A DNA stretch of 64,000 nt from Argopecten irradians. Its lineage: Eukaryota; Mollusca; Bivalvia; Pectinida; Pectinidae. Below, piece by piece: positions 13,501 through 28,500 of this stretch. The position numbers were made by a program, and so were the translations under genes. Position 1 is the first letter of the stretch; every line of letters begins with the position of its first letter. Below the pieces are notes generated by a model. That model did not search any database. It was given only the letters and a program-made list of their open reading frames with translations, and was not told where the DNA came from. The stretch is taken from contig NC_091142.1 in assembly GCF_041381155.1 (NCBI RefSeq), forward strand, positions 21,600,362-21,664,361. Reading direction: 5' to 3'.

Positions 13501-16500
13501 AACACCAATTTGAAATTAAAATTTTAAAATTTACGTGAAAGTATGCACATTCAATACCATTAGCATATATGTCATTCATATAAATTAATTTATAATTACT
13601 ATTTTTTCACACACAATAACATACCAGAGAGAAGATATGTATGGAAGGTCCCATTTGTACAATGTGTGCAGTAGAAAATTTCCCGTCAATGTTACATGTG
13701 ATTTTCATTTCGCCTGCTTCACTCCGCTGATCAGCGGTCACGTGATACTCTGTGTCCTTGACCTTGACTGTGTAGGAACCGTCACTGTTTGACTGCACTT
13801 TTATCTCAACTTCTGGTGGAATAACAGAGTTGTAATACTTCAATTAATTACAATTATATCAATTCTTTCTAAAAATCTAATTCAAATTAGAAATAGGATT
13901 AGGGATAATCCTTTCTATAACAATATTACAAGCAATTTATAACTAATATATGTATTGTATACAGTACAGGTAGGTTTTTTTTCAGAATGAGCAATTTTTG
14001 TTATTTATTCTGACTTAAAAGGAGAAAAATGAATTTCAACTTAGGGCTGTTCCAGTAAAACATATATGGTAGGGGGGAAGGCACTTTGAAATTGGGAGAC
14101 CCTCCGATAGAAGTGATTTTCAATTTTGTTGACCCACACACATATCTATTTTTTTGTGAACAAGACCATGGCATAGAAGCGATTTAATTTTTTTTATTTC
14201 ACTCCAATTTGTATCAGGGCTCGGATTTCAGGCTGTTTTACTTGCTTTTTGCAAGTAGATATACCAGAATAGCAAGTGAAAAAAAATGCACTTGCTTATT
14301 TTAGCAAGTGGTTTTTATCAGGGACAACTGTAAAAATGGCATAATGATTGTGAAAAATTGTTGTAATGGAAAATATGGGGGCCCAGTTCTTACAGTAATG
14401 TTGTTGATATTTATTATGTTCTTATACACCTCACATCATCATGCAAAAATAAATGATTTTATATATAACATAACTGTAATTTGAATACGGACATTAATTA
14501 TAAGTAAAAAATATATTTTAGCAAGTAAAAATTTATGGCACTTGCTATTTTTAGCAAGTGGCAAAAAATGTAAAATTCGAGCCCTGTGTATTTGGATTTA
14601 CACATTTTGATTTCTAGCATCACCAAAGAGTCCTAGGACAAAATTGCAATGTATATGGTGCAGTGAACTTTTGTTTGATATGCTGCATCTACTACTAAAT
14701 TTGTATATAAGGGTACAATCCTTGTAGAACCAGCGTAAAATCTTCTAAACATACTGAAGTGTTTCGCAAGCATAATGCAGAAGTTGACATCTGAACATTC
14801 ACACTTAAGCTTGTGAACTGCAACTTTTTCCTCGACTTAATACCTGTGAATTTAAATGAAGATCTGTTATTTTGCCAAAACTAATCTATTGTTTCTTTGT
14901 ACCATTGTCAAGTTTGAATGAATATAATATGTTTTAGATAAATAGTCTATCAATATTATATCAAAATACTCAGAAAATAAAACAATTGTTTTTTATTGAA
15001 GATGAACAACACATTAAATATTGTCAGAAATTAACATTTTTTTCAATATTTATTTCTGTATTTTTGTAGTCAGGATGACTGAGCATGAGCAACATTATAA
15101 AACATAAAATTTGCATTTTATTTCAAAAGGTTACAAATGCTTCAGATAGACCCACTTACAGAAGGGATTTTATTGAAACGCCACCCTGGCACAGAAGTGA
15201 TTTTATTTTGAACCCACCATGGCACATACTGTTTTTTAAAGTGCCTTCCCTGGGTGCCATATATGTTTTGCTGGAACAGCCCTTAGTAATCATGCTGGAA
15301 GAACTGGTGCTGTATTAGATTTACTTAATATTAATAAATAAGGCTTGTGGCATATATAATTATTGAACGAGTTTAATCAATTTCATTTTACACAGCCACG
15401 AGTGTAAGATTCTATTTATTACATAACTAGCATTTATGAAAATATGGACAAAACTTTCAATTTCATTTCTATATAAGAGTAGCAAAACCAGACTCTGATT
15501 TGACGTTTCTGTCTACCGAGACAATTGTGAGACGTCATATTTTGATCATGATGTCAATATTACATGTGCATCACAATAGTGTTATTACACATATGTCTTA
15601 CAATATTTATGACATGGGTTATATGAGTAAGTTATGTGATAAAGAAAATTCTGTAGCTTTTCAAACTTACTTTGATCTCCATCTTGAAGAATGATTTTCC
15701 TTGACGGTTGTGCATTAACCCTGGCAGCTGTACACATCGTAAAAGGTGAATATGGATCTGAAATTAAAAAACAAATTTAAACCATCAAAACAATCACAAA
15801 TTAGAAATGGATTGTAACACTTTAATTATACATGTGAGTTACATGACACTATTGTACAAAGTTTGTTAACTCCATAGGAGGGAGGGGTACCTACGTATGC
15901 AGAATTTTGGTCAAACTCCAAAGTAATCTATTCAAGTTCACTAATTACTCCGCGGATAAGTGTATGGGGCCAATGAAATACTTTGAATTAAAAGAGATTA
16001 CTGCACAGATACCTAGGTATATAAATATTTAAGTTGCAGATTTCTCACCTAAAAAAAGCACATAAAATACATCAATACCTCCTAATGTACTGTTCCTACA
16101 CAATAACATTTCTAGATTAAAAAGACTTTGGGGCATGTCAAGTTTATTGCTTTTAAGAGCAGGTATCATATGTCATGCCTTAAGTTTTCTAAGCCTCAAA
16201 CCATATATCTCCCTACCTAGAGTATTGTTACATCTGTTCCTGGCTTTGTCAGCCTCCCGGAGAACCAGTGAAATAGCTGCCTGACAGAGGGCTGTGTCTG
16301 ATACAGTTCTCTCTGGGAAGAGTTGGTCGTAGTGTTGTGGAATGAAGTCAGTGTGAACATCTGCTGCCTCAAAGTGTGGGTTGTCAGCGAGGTCCATCAA
16401 AAACTGGATATTTGTACTCAAGCCAAGCACCTGTTCAACAGAATAAGCTTCTCTTCATCAATATTAAAGGGACAATTCACTCAGGCTAATTCTTTTACAT

Positions 16501-19500
16501 AACCAAGAAGCAAAATATGGCATAAATGTATTGTTCTACATTTCTTATGAAACATTTAACTCAAGATATTGACAAATTCCACGTTATTTTTAAGTATTTT
16601 AATTGATACCGTTGTAACTACAAATCGTTGATCAATACGATTAAGCAGGTACAGTATGTACTCTGTACCAATTCCCGAGCCAAAGTCACGCACGTTAAAC
16701 AAATGAACTACATAACCACTGAGGAGGCAATAAAATGATTCTTAGGCAAGACAATTCATCTAATAAGGTCAGAGCGATTTGAGCAGTTCTAGACAAAAGT
16801 TGCATTACTCTACGAGCAAGGGACAGGGTTCGGCATACAAGATGTTCGACCACAATGTGTAATGGCGGACAGCGAGCGAGTCTGAAAGTTTCACACACAT
16901 TTCACCACCATGGGCTTTTCGAGCATATCACAGTAAAACCGACTGATCTAATTTCCATAAGAACAGTTTTTTCCCCGATATATGTACAAATTCTAATGTT
17001 GTCTTATATTGAATTGTCCCTTTAAATATTTAATAAAAGTTATAATATCTCCTTAAATTTCAATTATACTTGAAATTTCAAAGTACCAGTATATTTGATG
17101 CTAACTTCTGTTAAATGTACATTCAATTGATCTGAAGACCTGTCAGCTTGGGCAGTCTTGATACATTTTAGGACTGAACCTCTGGTGTTACTCACATGAT
17201 AGTCAGCGAGGGCAGACTTTATACGTCGCAGAGCTGAACCTCGGTCTTCTGACCACACTACTAACTTGGCAATCATTGGATCATAGTGAACCGATACCTC
17301 GTCACCTGTAGCCAAACATTGAACACAAGAAAAATGATCAATTAAAAATTTTGATATTTCCTAGAAACATAAAACTTCAACCAACAAGAGTATCTGGGTT
17401 ATTAGTATATTCTCTGAAATTATCTACTAATTTAAAAGACATTAAAACTAGAAAATTGTATGGGAGATAAGTGACCATCCTGTCATGCATAACCAGCATG
17501 ACAGGACTAAAGAGCACATCAAGTACGCATTATGGTACATCACAGTCATATATTAATTAACTCAATCTTCAAAAAGTCTTACTGCACTCAAAATGTTTGA
17601 ATGTACATGAAGGCAATGAAAGATTAAAACACAGTCTAATCTGAATCATAACACCTAAATGAGTCCATGTAAATCTGTAACGTTTAAGGACCTGATTATC
17701 ACCATGTCCTCAAAACTCTTCTCTGATTCTGGTTAAGATAAAGTCATAAAAAATAAAGTAATAAAACTTACAGATAATCTAGATAATTCTTTTTAATATA
17801 ACAAACATATTACGGATAACAGAATTTTGTACTATGAATTCACTATGGTCAAGTGAGTGATCTCCCCTATATTATGTACTAAGAATTCACCGTGGTCAAG
17901 TGCGTTACTCCCCTACATTGTGTACTATTAATTCACCATGGTCAAGTGAGTGATCTCCCTAACATTGTGTACTATAAATTCATCATGGTCAAGTGAGTTA
18001 TCTCCCCTATGTTGTGTATTATGAATATCATGTGAGTTATCTCCCCTACCTTGCCTAACACCTGTGTCAATCCTGGTATTATCATCTGAAGCAGGTGTGG
18101 TTAAGTGTAGCAAAGGCCCTGCTCCTGGCATGAATGTGTTGTTAGGATCCTCAGCATAAATTCGTGCCTCAAAAGCATGACCTTTGAACTCAATATCTTT
18201 CTGTTCCATAGGAATTTTCTCTCCACTGGCAACCTATAAATACAAATATAATCTTCTAAAGACATTCTTCTTCCACCTGAACCCTGGACACATCATCCTT
18301 TTTTTCTCTTTAGAAAGGTACAAATGAGATTAAAGGTCATGAGGAGATCAGATCATTGAAAGGAATACATATTGTCAATTAAAAAATTTACACATGTCTT
18401 TATTGATATAGATACAGAAATGTATCTTTTAAGTTTTAATATGATGGACATAAGCTGAGAAGAGTCTGAATTTCAACAAACCAATTGTTAGAAAATATGA
18501 TGAAATTTGACCTGAAAGCATTCCAGGACAGCGAGATGTGAACTACAGCGGAGTGTAATATGAAAAAGATTCTGGAACAGATGGCGTATTACAAAGGTTC
18601 TGATATAGAAAAGGATTACAAACCCTGATCTGCCATTCCACAAGATCTGTACCAGTGATCATTTCTGTGACGGGATGTTCCACTTGTAACCGCGTGTTCA
18701 TCTCCATGAAGAAGAACTTCTGATGTTTGTCCATTATAAACTCTACTGTACCTGTAATCAGAAATATTGCCTTCATGAGAGAAAAAATCACAAACATTCC
18801 AATACAATAGACACATCACAGCAAGCTGTATAGGTTATGAATGTATCCTTTAAACAGAATAGATTGGTGAATCTAACTTCTAAGTACATGTACAGCCAAA
18901 CTTGTGTATAAAGACAACCCAAGGGACAAAAGAAAAGTGGTCTTTATAGCCAAATGGTCTTTATACACCATTGTACATTTCTTGTGATATTTCAACAATT
19001 ATGATCTGTACACTACCATCTTTATCAGATCACAGGTTTACGACGCGCGCAAATTTTTAGTATTTTTTTTTTGCGCGCGTCGTAAACCTGTGATCAGATA
19101 TATTACAAGGCATCAACAAATTATTTTTGTGGTCTTTTCGCGCCTAATTACTTTTTTACAACAATTGAAATTAAAATCATCAACAAAATACATGTAATCT
19201 CACAAGAAAAATATAGCATAGATTACAGTACATTGGGTGAAAGCTCACCTGCTCCAACATAGTTCACAGTACATTGGGTGAAAGCTCACCTGCTCCAACA
19301 TAGTTCACAGTACATTAGGTGAAAGCTCACCTGCTCCAACATAGTTTACTGTACATTGGATGAAAGCTCACCTGCTCCAACATAGTTTACTGTGCATTGG
19401 ATGAAAGCTCACCTGCTCCAACATAGTTCACAGTACATTGGGTGAAAGCTCACCTGCTCCAACATAGTTCACAGTACAATGGGTGAAAGCTCACCTGCTC

Positions 19501-22500
19501 CAACATAGTTCACAGTACATTGGGTGAAAGCTCACCTGCTCCAACATAGTTTACTGTGCATTGGATGAAAGCTCACCTGCTCCAACATAGTTCACAGTAC
19601 ATTGGGTGAAAGCTCACCTGCTCCAACATAGTTCACAGTACATTGGGTGAAAGCTCACCTGCTCCAACATAGTTCACAGTACATTGGGTGAAAGCTCACC
19701 TGCTCCAACATAGTTTACTGTGCATTGGATGAAAGCTCACCTGCTCCAACATAGTGTACAGTACAATGGATGAAAGCTTACCTGCTCCAACATAGTTCAC
19801 AGTAAACTGGATAAAAGCTCACCTGCTCCAATATAGTTACCCATATGTTGGATGAAAGCTCACCTGCTCCAACATACTTTATCATACATTGGCTGAAAGC
19901 TCACCTGCTCCAACATTGTGTATCATACATTAGATGAAGCTTACCTGCTCAAACATAGATTCCTGTACAATATATGAAAGCTCACCTGCTCCAACATAGT
20001 TTACTGCCCTGGCTGCCCGTACTGCTGCCTCCCCCAGAGATCTACGTACTTCATCCGACAATCCAGGCTGAAAACAGATATAGGATCTTAAATGAGTTTG
20101 CATTTCATACTATATGAGATTTTATGAACCAGTCTAAGAATAATTTATTTTTGCTAGCTTTAGTGAGTAAAAAATACTCTGGGATAAACTTCTCAAAATT
20201 AACAAAAAATTGTATTCCACAAAATTACAACAACCTACATTTCAAAGATTCTCAACATCAAAATGTATTGCAAAAATCAAAAAACCCGTCATTTTGTGAC
20301 GACATCCTCAAACTTTGATGTCATGTCATAATTCCCAGCAAATGAAAAGCTCCAGGTTATACTGCACTATATAGGATATATGCAAATATATTTGCTGTAT
20401 ATTAAGCAGATTATAAGATAATACACTGAAATATATATTAAAACTAATTTAAATACTCTCAACAATTGTTTCATTGTGTGGAAAAATATTTCATCCTGTC
20501 CTAGGAAATGTGCAATACTATATAATTTTATATCATATTATACAGTTTTCAAATGAATTATTGTTGTTGATGTTTCTGATCATCCAGTTGCCCCAATGTT
20601 TAGACCACTTTCACTTTAACCTCTATTTTATCTGAACAAGGAGGTTTCACTACTGTAAGATATAAAAATGTCCTTGCCTCCATATGGAAATGAACTACTC
20701 AATCAAACAAGGCTTGAATTTCAGGCTATTTTACTTGCTTTTTTTACTGTAGATATACCAGAATAGCAAGTGAAAAAACATGCACTTGCTTATTTTATCA
20801 AGTGATTGTTATCATTGACAACTGTAAAAATGACATAATGATTATGAAAAACTTTTTTAATGGAAAATATGGGAACACAGTTTTTAATATAATGTTGTTG
20901 ATATACCTATATACCTCACATCATCATGAAACAAGAGGCCCATGGGCCTTAACGGTCATCTGACTATTAGTACAATACAACATAGTTGTTTAAAGATTTT
21001 AGCCTATTTGACCTTTGTGACCTTGATTGAAGGTCAAGGTAATTCATTTGAACAAACTTGGTAGCCCTTCATCCCAGCATGCTACCAGCATGCCACATGC
21101 TCAATATCAGTACCCTGGGCCTTCTGGTTCTTGAGAAGAAGTCATTTAAAGATTTTAGTCTATTTGCCGCCCGTGACCTTAAATGAAGATCAAGGTCATT
21201 CATTTGAATAAACTTGATAGCCCTTCATCCAAGCATGCTACATGCCCAATATCAGTACCCTTGGCCTTCTAGTTCTTGAGAAGAAGTCATTTAAAGATTT
21301 TAGCCTATTTGACCCCTGTGACCTTGAATGAAGGTCAAGGTCATTTATTTGAACAAACTTGGTAGCCCTTCATCCTAGCATGCTACATGCCCAATATCAG
21401 TACCCTGGGCCTTCTGGTTCTTAAGAAGAAGTCATTTAAAGATTTTAGCCTATTTGACCCCTGTGACCTTGAATGAAGATCAAGGTCATTCATTTGAACA
21501 AACTTGGTAGCCCTTTATCCCAGCATGCCACAGGCCTAATATCAGGTCTCTAGGCCTCTTAGTTATTCACAAGAATTTGTTTAAATGATTTTAGCCTATT
21601 TGACCCCTGTGACCTTGAATGAAGGTCAAGGTCATTTATTTGAACAAACTTGGTAGCCCTTCATCCCAGCATCCTACAGGCCAAATATCAGTACCCTGGG
21701 CATTCTGGTTCTTGAGAAGAAGTCATTTAAATTTTTTAGCCTTTTTGACCCCCGTGACCTTGAATGAAGGTTAAGGTCATTCATTTGAACAAACTTGGTA
21801 GCCCTTCATCCAAGCATGTCACAGGCCCAATATCAGTACCCTGGGCCTTCTGGTTCTTGAGAAGAAGTCGTTTAAAGATTTTAGCCTATTTGACCCTCGT
21901 GACCTTGAATGAAGGTCAAGGTCATTTATTTGAACAAACTTGGTAGCCCTTCATCCCAGCATGCCACAGGCCTAATATCAGGTCTCTAGGCCGCTTAGTT
22001 ATTCACAAGAAGTTGTTTAAAGGATTTTAGCCTATTTGACCCCTGTGACCTTGAATGAAGGTCAAGGTCATTTATTTGAACAAACTTGGTAGCCCTTCAT
22101 CCCAGCATCCTACAGGCCAAATATCAGTACCCTGGGCCTTCTGGTTCTTGAGAAGAAGTTGTTTAAAGATTTTAGCCTTTTTGACCCTCGTGACCTTGAA
22201 TGAAGGTCAAGGTCATTTATTTGAACAAACTTGGTAGCCCTTCATCCCAGCATGCCACAGGCCTAATATCAGGTCTCTAGGCCTCTTAGTTATTCACAAG
22301 GAAGTTGTTTAAAGGATTTTAGCCTATTTGACCCCTGTGACCTTGAATGAAGGTCAAGGTCATTTATTTGAACAAACTTGGTAGCCCTTCATCCCAGCAT
22401 CCTACAGGGCAAATATCAGTACCCTGGGCCTTCTGGTTCTTGAGAAGAAGTTGTTTAAAGATTTTAGCCTTTTTGACCCCTGTGACCTTGAATGAAGGTC

Positions 22501-25500
22501 AAGGTCATTCATTTGAACAAACTTGGTAGCCCTCCATCCCAGCAACCTACAGGCCAAATATGAGTACCCTGGGCCTTCCGGTTATTGAGAAGAAGTCGTT
22601 TGAATAAAAAGTTTACGCACGGCGCACGGCGCACGGCGGACGGCGCACGGCGCACGGCGCACGACGACGGACGGTGCATGATGACAATAGGTCATCCTGA
22701 CCCTTCGGGTCAGATGACCTAAAAACAAATTATTATAGATATTATGAAACTGTAATTTGAATAGGGATAATTAATAATAAGTAAAAAGATATTTGAACAA
22801 GTACAACTGTAGAGCACTTGCTATTTTTAGCAAATAACAAAAACTGTAAAACTTGAGCTATGTCAAATATCAATCTATGGAATCCTTATGAGACAAAACA
22901 GAAAAAAAAATTCTTATAAACTTTTGTTTTGTCAATAAAATACCCAGAAGTATAAATATAATCAGTTATGCACCAGTATTCATATCGAGGGTTTGAGACC
23001 TGGTATTTCACATCATCACCAGACCCAGAAAAACCCTTGAATTATGACAAAACACTTACAGCAGGTGCCTCTTCTATGATTTTCTGGTGTCGCCTCTGTA
23101 CACTACAGTCACGTTCAAATAGGTAGACATAGTTATCATGTTTGTCGCCAAATACCTGTACCTCAACATGTCTGGAATCAAATCAAAGGTACACATATTT
23201 ATTGTATTTAAGCATTGATGTCACTATTTTTTAATTTTATCGGGGTATGAAAAAAAAAATTGTTTGCAAACTGTGTGAATCTGCGTAGCGGATTCTCACA
23301 AAAGTTTGCAAACAATTTTTTTTCATAACCCGATAAAATTAAAAAATAGTGACATCAATACTTATAATTAATTTTATACTCTATTTGATAAAATGAAGTA
23401 TGTTTAAATGTAACATTATAGTGGTTTTTCAAGGGATTCTTTTTTCCGAATCAATACGCAACGTCAATGTCTCTATTGTGACGTCACGATAACGTCGGGG
23501 TTTCGCGCCATTCTCCGATTTTTTTTTTCATAGTGGTATGCAAAAAAAATATTGGCCAATCAGAAAGCCAGATTTGGTATGAAAACAAAGAAAAATTAAT
23601 TATGGTGCTTTAAAATTGTGGGGTTAATATTTCACAGTTTCAAAGAAGGCATATATTCGTGGAGGTTAATTTTTGCGATTCACCATGCCAAATTCTATAA
23701 TTCGTGACTACATATTATACTACAACAATTGTTCTCAGGTACGGCAATAAATTTCTGAAAAATTCACTGGTGTTAAAAATTTGTGAAAATGTATTGAATA
23801 TATATAGCAAATATAAACCACCTGTGAATGTAACTACTATACAGTATGAATGTGTATTTGTATATCAAGGTATGTATAAAGTGTGGATGCATTGAATTTT
23901 TAATCTACATGTATGTGTTATTTATTGACTGATTTCAGAATATTTCAGTAACGGTTATGTATACATAAGTCAAAATAAAATAAAATTTACAATAGATACC
24001 TTTATTTGTATATCAAGATATGTATAAACTGCGGATGTATTGATCTTTTTAAAAATATTCATTCATAGTTAGTCAGAACAAACCAAATGAAAAGTATAAC
24101 ATTACCTTGGAGTTTCGACAAATTTCTCGAGCAACATGACATCATCACCAAATGATTTCAATCCTTCTGCCCTGGCTGAATCCAACTGTGATTCAAATTC
24201 CTCTGGAGTGTGAGCAATTCTCATACCCTAATGATAACACATGGGTACATAATTAGTAAATATTATCAGATATCGGCTTCTTCTTTACTATTGATCGAAG
24301 AAAATGTGGCTGACATATACACATAGCCAAGTTTATTGATTACAGGTTTTAAATAATTACATGCAGTACATGTACTATAAGTTAAGACGGAAAATGCCTT
24401 ATAATTATGCCGGAATAGACAGTGTTCCAGATTAGATGAGGGCCAGTTACACTGTAATCAAATACTTGGATACATGATATGAAATGAATTTTGTTTGTTT
24501 AATTATTTTAACATCCTATTAACAGCCAGGGTCATGTAAGGACGGCCTCCCATGTATGCAGTGTGTAGCATGTGTAAATTGTGAGGTGTGTGTTTTGGGA
24601 GACTGCGGTATGTTCGTGTTGTGTCTTCTTGTATAGTGGAACTGTTGCTCTTTTTATAGTGCTATATCACTGAAGCATACCCCCAAAGACACCAAGCAAC
24701 ACACCCCACCCCGTCATATTATACTGACAACGGGCAAACCAGTCGTCCCACTCCCTGTATGCTAAGCGCTAAGCAGGAGCAGAAACTACCACTTTTATCA
24801 ATTTTGGTGTGTCTCGGCCAGGGGACAGAACCCAGAGCCTTCCTCACTGGGGCAAACACTCAACTCAAGGCCAAAAGTGAGGCTGTGCCAAGGGAGGCAT
24901 TAGGAAAGATAAAGTCAGTTAGGAAGAAGAGAAAAGATAAGATCCTAAATTTAGTCGCCTTTTACGATAATGCAATAGGGGCAGCAGGTACAATTCTAAC
25001 GCCCTACCTGCAGGACAGCAATGAACTGAATATATTGCCAATATTAAGTATTTCATAAACCTGCTCCATTTTCATATTCTATCAGATCAGAGCAGGTTTA
25101 TGAAGTATAAAATATGGTCAATATTAAAATCAAGTTTATGGGATGTAAAACATATTTTATGCTATGACATATTAATTGAAATTTGGTTTTAGATATAAAG
25201 GCCCTGACCTTTCCTCCGCCTCCTCTCACAGCTTTGATCATGACTGGGTAGCCTATCTTCTCAGCCTCTGCAGCAAGTGTGGCGTTGGATTGGTCCTCGC
25301 CATGGTAACCCTCAATAATAGGCACACCGGCAGCGGACATGATAGACTTTGATGTACTGTCAAACAATCAAATGATGAATTACTGTAACCATGACACCAA
25401 CTTAATTTGAACCAGAAACTACAGTTTAATTTGGAAAGAGTTAAATTGCGAAAAAAATTTCTCCTGGTACAATAACCAGATATACTATTGAGTATATTTA

Positions 25501-28500
25501 ATTACAGAATGTTCAATAGTTTTACCTCTTGATCCCCATGTCTCTGATAGCAGAAGCTGGAGGGCCAATAAAAACCACACCCTCTTTACCACACAGCTCT
25601 GCAAATTCTGTATTTTCAGACAAGAACCCATAACCAGGATGTATAGCCTGAAAAAATAAAACATGATTAAAATTATCAAATCAATTCAGCTTTGATAATT
25701 AGCAACAATAAAAAAATGACATTTTCTTCACACAAAGGACATTTCATATCACGCAGTGAGTATAAAGAAAATAAGTTTCTATTTTTCTTTTGTAGGTAAA
25801 ATAAACAAACAAGTAGAGCTTCTTTATATAAAAATTATGTCCAATGTACATTATCGTAATTATTTTCTTTTTTCTTGTGTTTGGAGATGACAATGTTTTA
25901 AAGATGCTCCACCGCTGACAAAGGGTATTTTTTCACTATCAAATACAGGAGCAGACGATTTAGTATTTTTCTTCAGTTACAAAAGTTACTTACTTTACAC
26001 CATTACCACCATTGAAAAGTTTGAGCTTCTAATTTTACTTCAAGTTAAAAATATGAAAAATAATTAATTGCATCGCGAAAAAAATCTGTGTCACTATATC
26101 CTATATGGAAGTAAGTTCTGATTGCGTATGCACCAAAGGCAAAATAAATTATTTTACATTTTTTTTTGTGTTAATTAGACATATATATACACGATCAAAC
26201 ACCAATTATTGTTCAACTGAGGAATATCTTTTATGCTTTGTCGGCGGTGGAGCATCTTTAATGAATATTTGTGTAGATAATTACCTTGGGCATATGTAAA
26301 AGAAAAATAAGATATTTGTAGTAATGTTATAAATGAAATCACCTGACATGCTTATTAATTCCATACGACAATAACGTAGAATCCTTGATATGTTTCAAAC
26401 ATTTTATTACTCTAACAAGAACAACCAGTCTGGTTAATTTGTAAAATGTCTGCTGACAGTACGATTTTCACTAAATGTACATATTTTACCTGAGCTCCAG
26501 ATTCTTTTACTACTTTCATAATTTTGTCTTGGCGTAAGTAACTCTGTGTAGCCGCAGGAGGTCCAATGTTGTACGCCTCATCTGCCTGAAATTGTTACAG
26601 TATATTTTTGTACTGTGTTTTTGCTTTAATAACAAGTATCATGTCAGGACGTGGCAGGTAAAGAAAGAAGGAAAACCAGAGTAACTGGAGAAAAAACATA
26701 AAACTACAATCACTTGGTGCTTGACAACTCTCCTACATTTGTACATGGGATTCAAACTTGAAACAAAGAGGTGGAAGTTTAGAAGTAATATATACATTTA
26801 CATTGAAATATTTAGATCATTTTGGCCACCTCAGCCTTTGAATACCTACCTGTTCTATGAAATAACTGACTTCTAATTTTTTTGAGCCACCAAACAATTG
26901 AAATCTAATTTTTTTGAAACACCAACAGGGCGTCCAGTAGATCCTCGAGAGTATGTTTTTGACTCATTGATTTGAAGCACTTGTCTATCATATTCTATGA
27001 CTCTACAAATTTCTGAGAAATGGTGATTAGACTTCTAAAACTGCTAAAGTAAAAGAGCCAACTGGATGCCCTAGACTAAACAACTGAAATCTAATTTTTG
27101 AGACACCAAAATTTTATAGGAAAGCAAATAAAAATGTATATATAGTTTGATTATCAGCATTTCTAATAACTTTAAAAACACACACGTGGTATTCAAAATG
27201 TTATGTTACCATAGAAACATGTAGAGAGTCTTTGTCTGCATCACTATACACAGCAACTGTCCTGATCCCTAGACGACGTGCAGTCCGTATGACACGACAG
27301 GCGATTTCTCCACGGTTGGCAATAAGGATCTTATCAATTGGTTGAACACCTGGAAAGATAGCATGTATCAATCAGTAAGAGAAAATACAGTAAAACACAG
27401 TTATAACAAACCTCTGGGGACCAGCAAAGTCACTTTGTTATAAGCATTATTTTGTTCACACTGTTTTTTCCAGTCTTGATGATAGCTTCTAGCTAATATG
27501 ACTGACCTTAATTGATATCCATTGTTCACTTTCTGGTTTGCGCATGCAAAGAGAGAGTTGTTAAAGAATTATAAAACGATAAAAAAAGTCTATCCCTTGT
27601 AGGCCGTTCATTTCCTTCCTATTGCGTGTATATGGCATATGAACCCATTCCTTAGATGAATTTTCAATTCTTCTGTTGTAAGGATTAGCAATATGTTCAC
27701 ACTCCAGCACCGCCATTCACACCCTGTTTTTGCATATGATTAAGAATATTCTCCCATCACTTTCAGATCTAATAAACTATTTAACTCAAACTTTTTATTG
27801 GTATCAGCAATTACATAAATAAAATATTCTTCCTTTCATTACTAGTTTACTACACAGCTATATAACCATGAATTTGTTATAAATGTGTTTTATTGTATAG
27901 TCTGTATTATTATCAATATTATCTAATTTTGGTGTATCTCACTGAAAGAATGAGATTTCATTTAAGTCATTTTTTACAGCTTATTAGGTACATGTAATAA
28001 GTATCATTAGAACTGCCTCCTACAGTATATATATATGTATATGTCAACTACCTGTACACTAATAATGTTTGTGTCTCTTTTTCTTGAGGATTTATGTTTG
28101 TGTATACATGTACATGTATTGTCTGTGACCGAACCGGAGAAAGGAACATAATTTGACAGGGACATTTACCAATGGTCAGTACATGTACCTAGCTGAGTAA
28201 CATCTACAGTTTTGTATGTGCGTTTCCTACATATATTATACATGTATATACTTTCTTCTTATACTTTTGACTTTTATAGACTGATTCCATAGCAATTACT
28301 CAGTACTGTATACATGTACTGTATATACCCTCTATACAAGTATACTAAGATTTGATAACATTTACTGCTTATAGAAAAAAGAAAAAGAACATAGGCTTTG
28401 CCTAAAATTATATTACACGGACAGTGGATGGATTCATACAGGTTTTGGTCACTGCTGGCCTATATTTTGTAGATTTTGCTCGTCCACTTAAAAGGCAATT

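Noticed and set aside
19222..19985. CRISPR-like look of regular short repeats (also 59351-59694)
   Set aside because: Units are contiguous without unique spacers, and the window is eukaryotic with spliced genes. These are minisatellites.
21764..22529. Three 60-codon plus-strand frames with almost identical sequence
   Set aside because: They are by-products of the ~146-bp tandem repeat in a mobile element.
24759..25058. 99-codon plus-strand frame
   Set aside because: It lies within a dispersed repeat present in three copies here. The other copies do not keep the frame.
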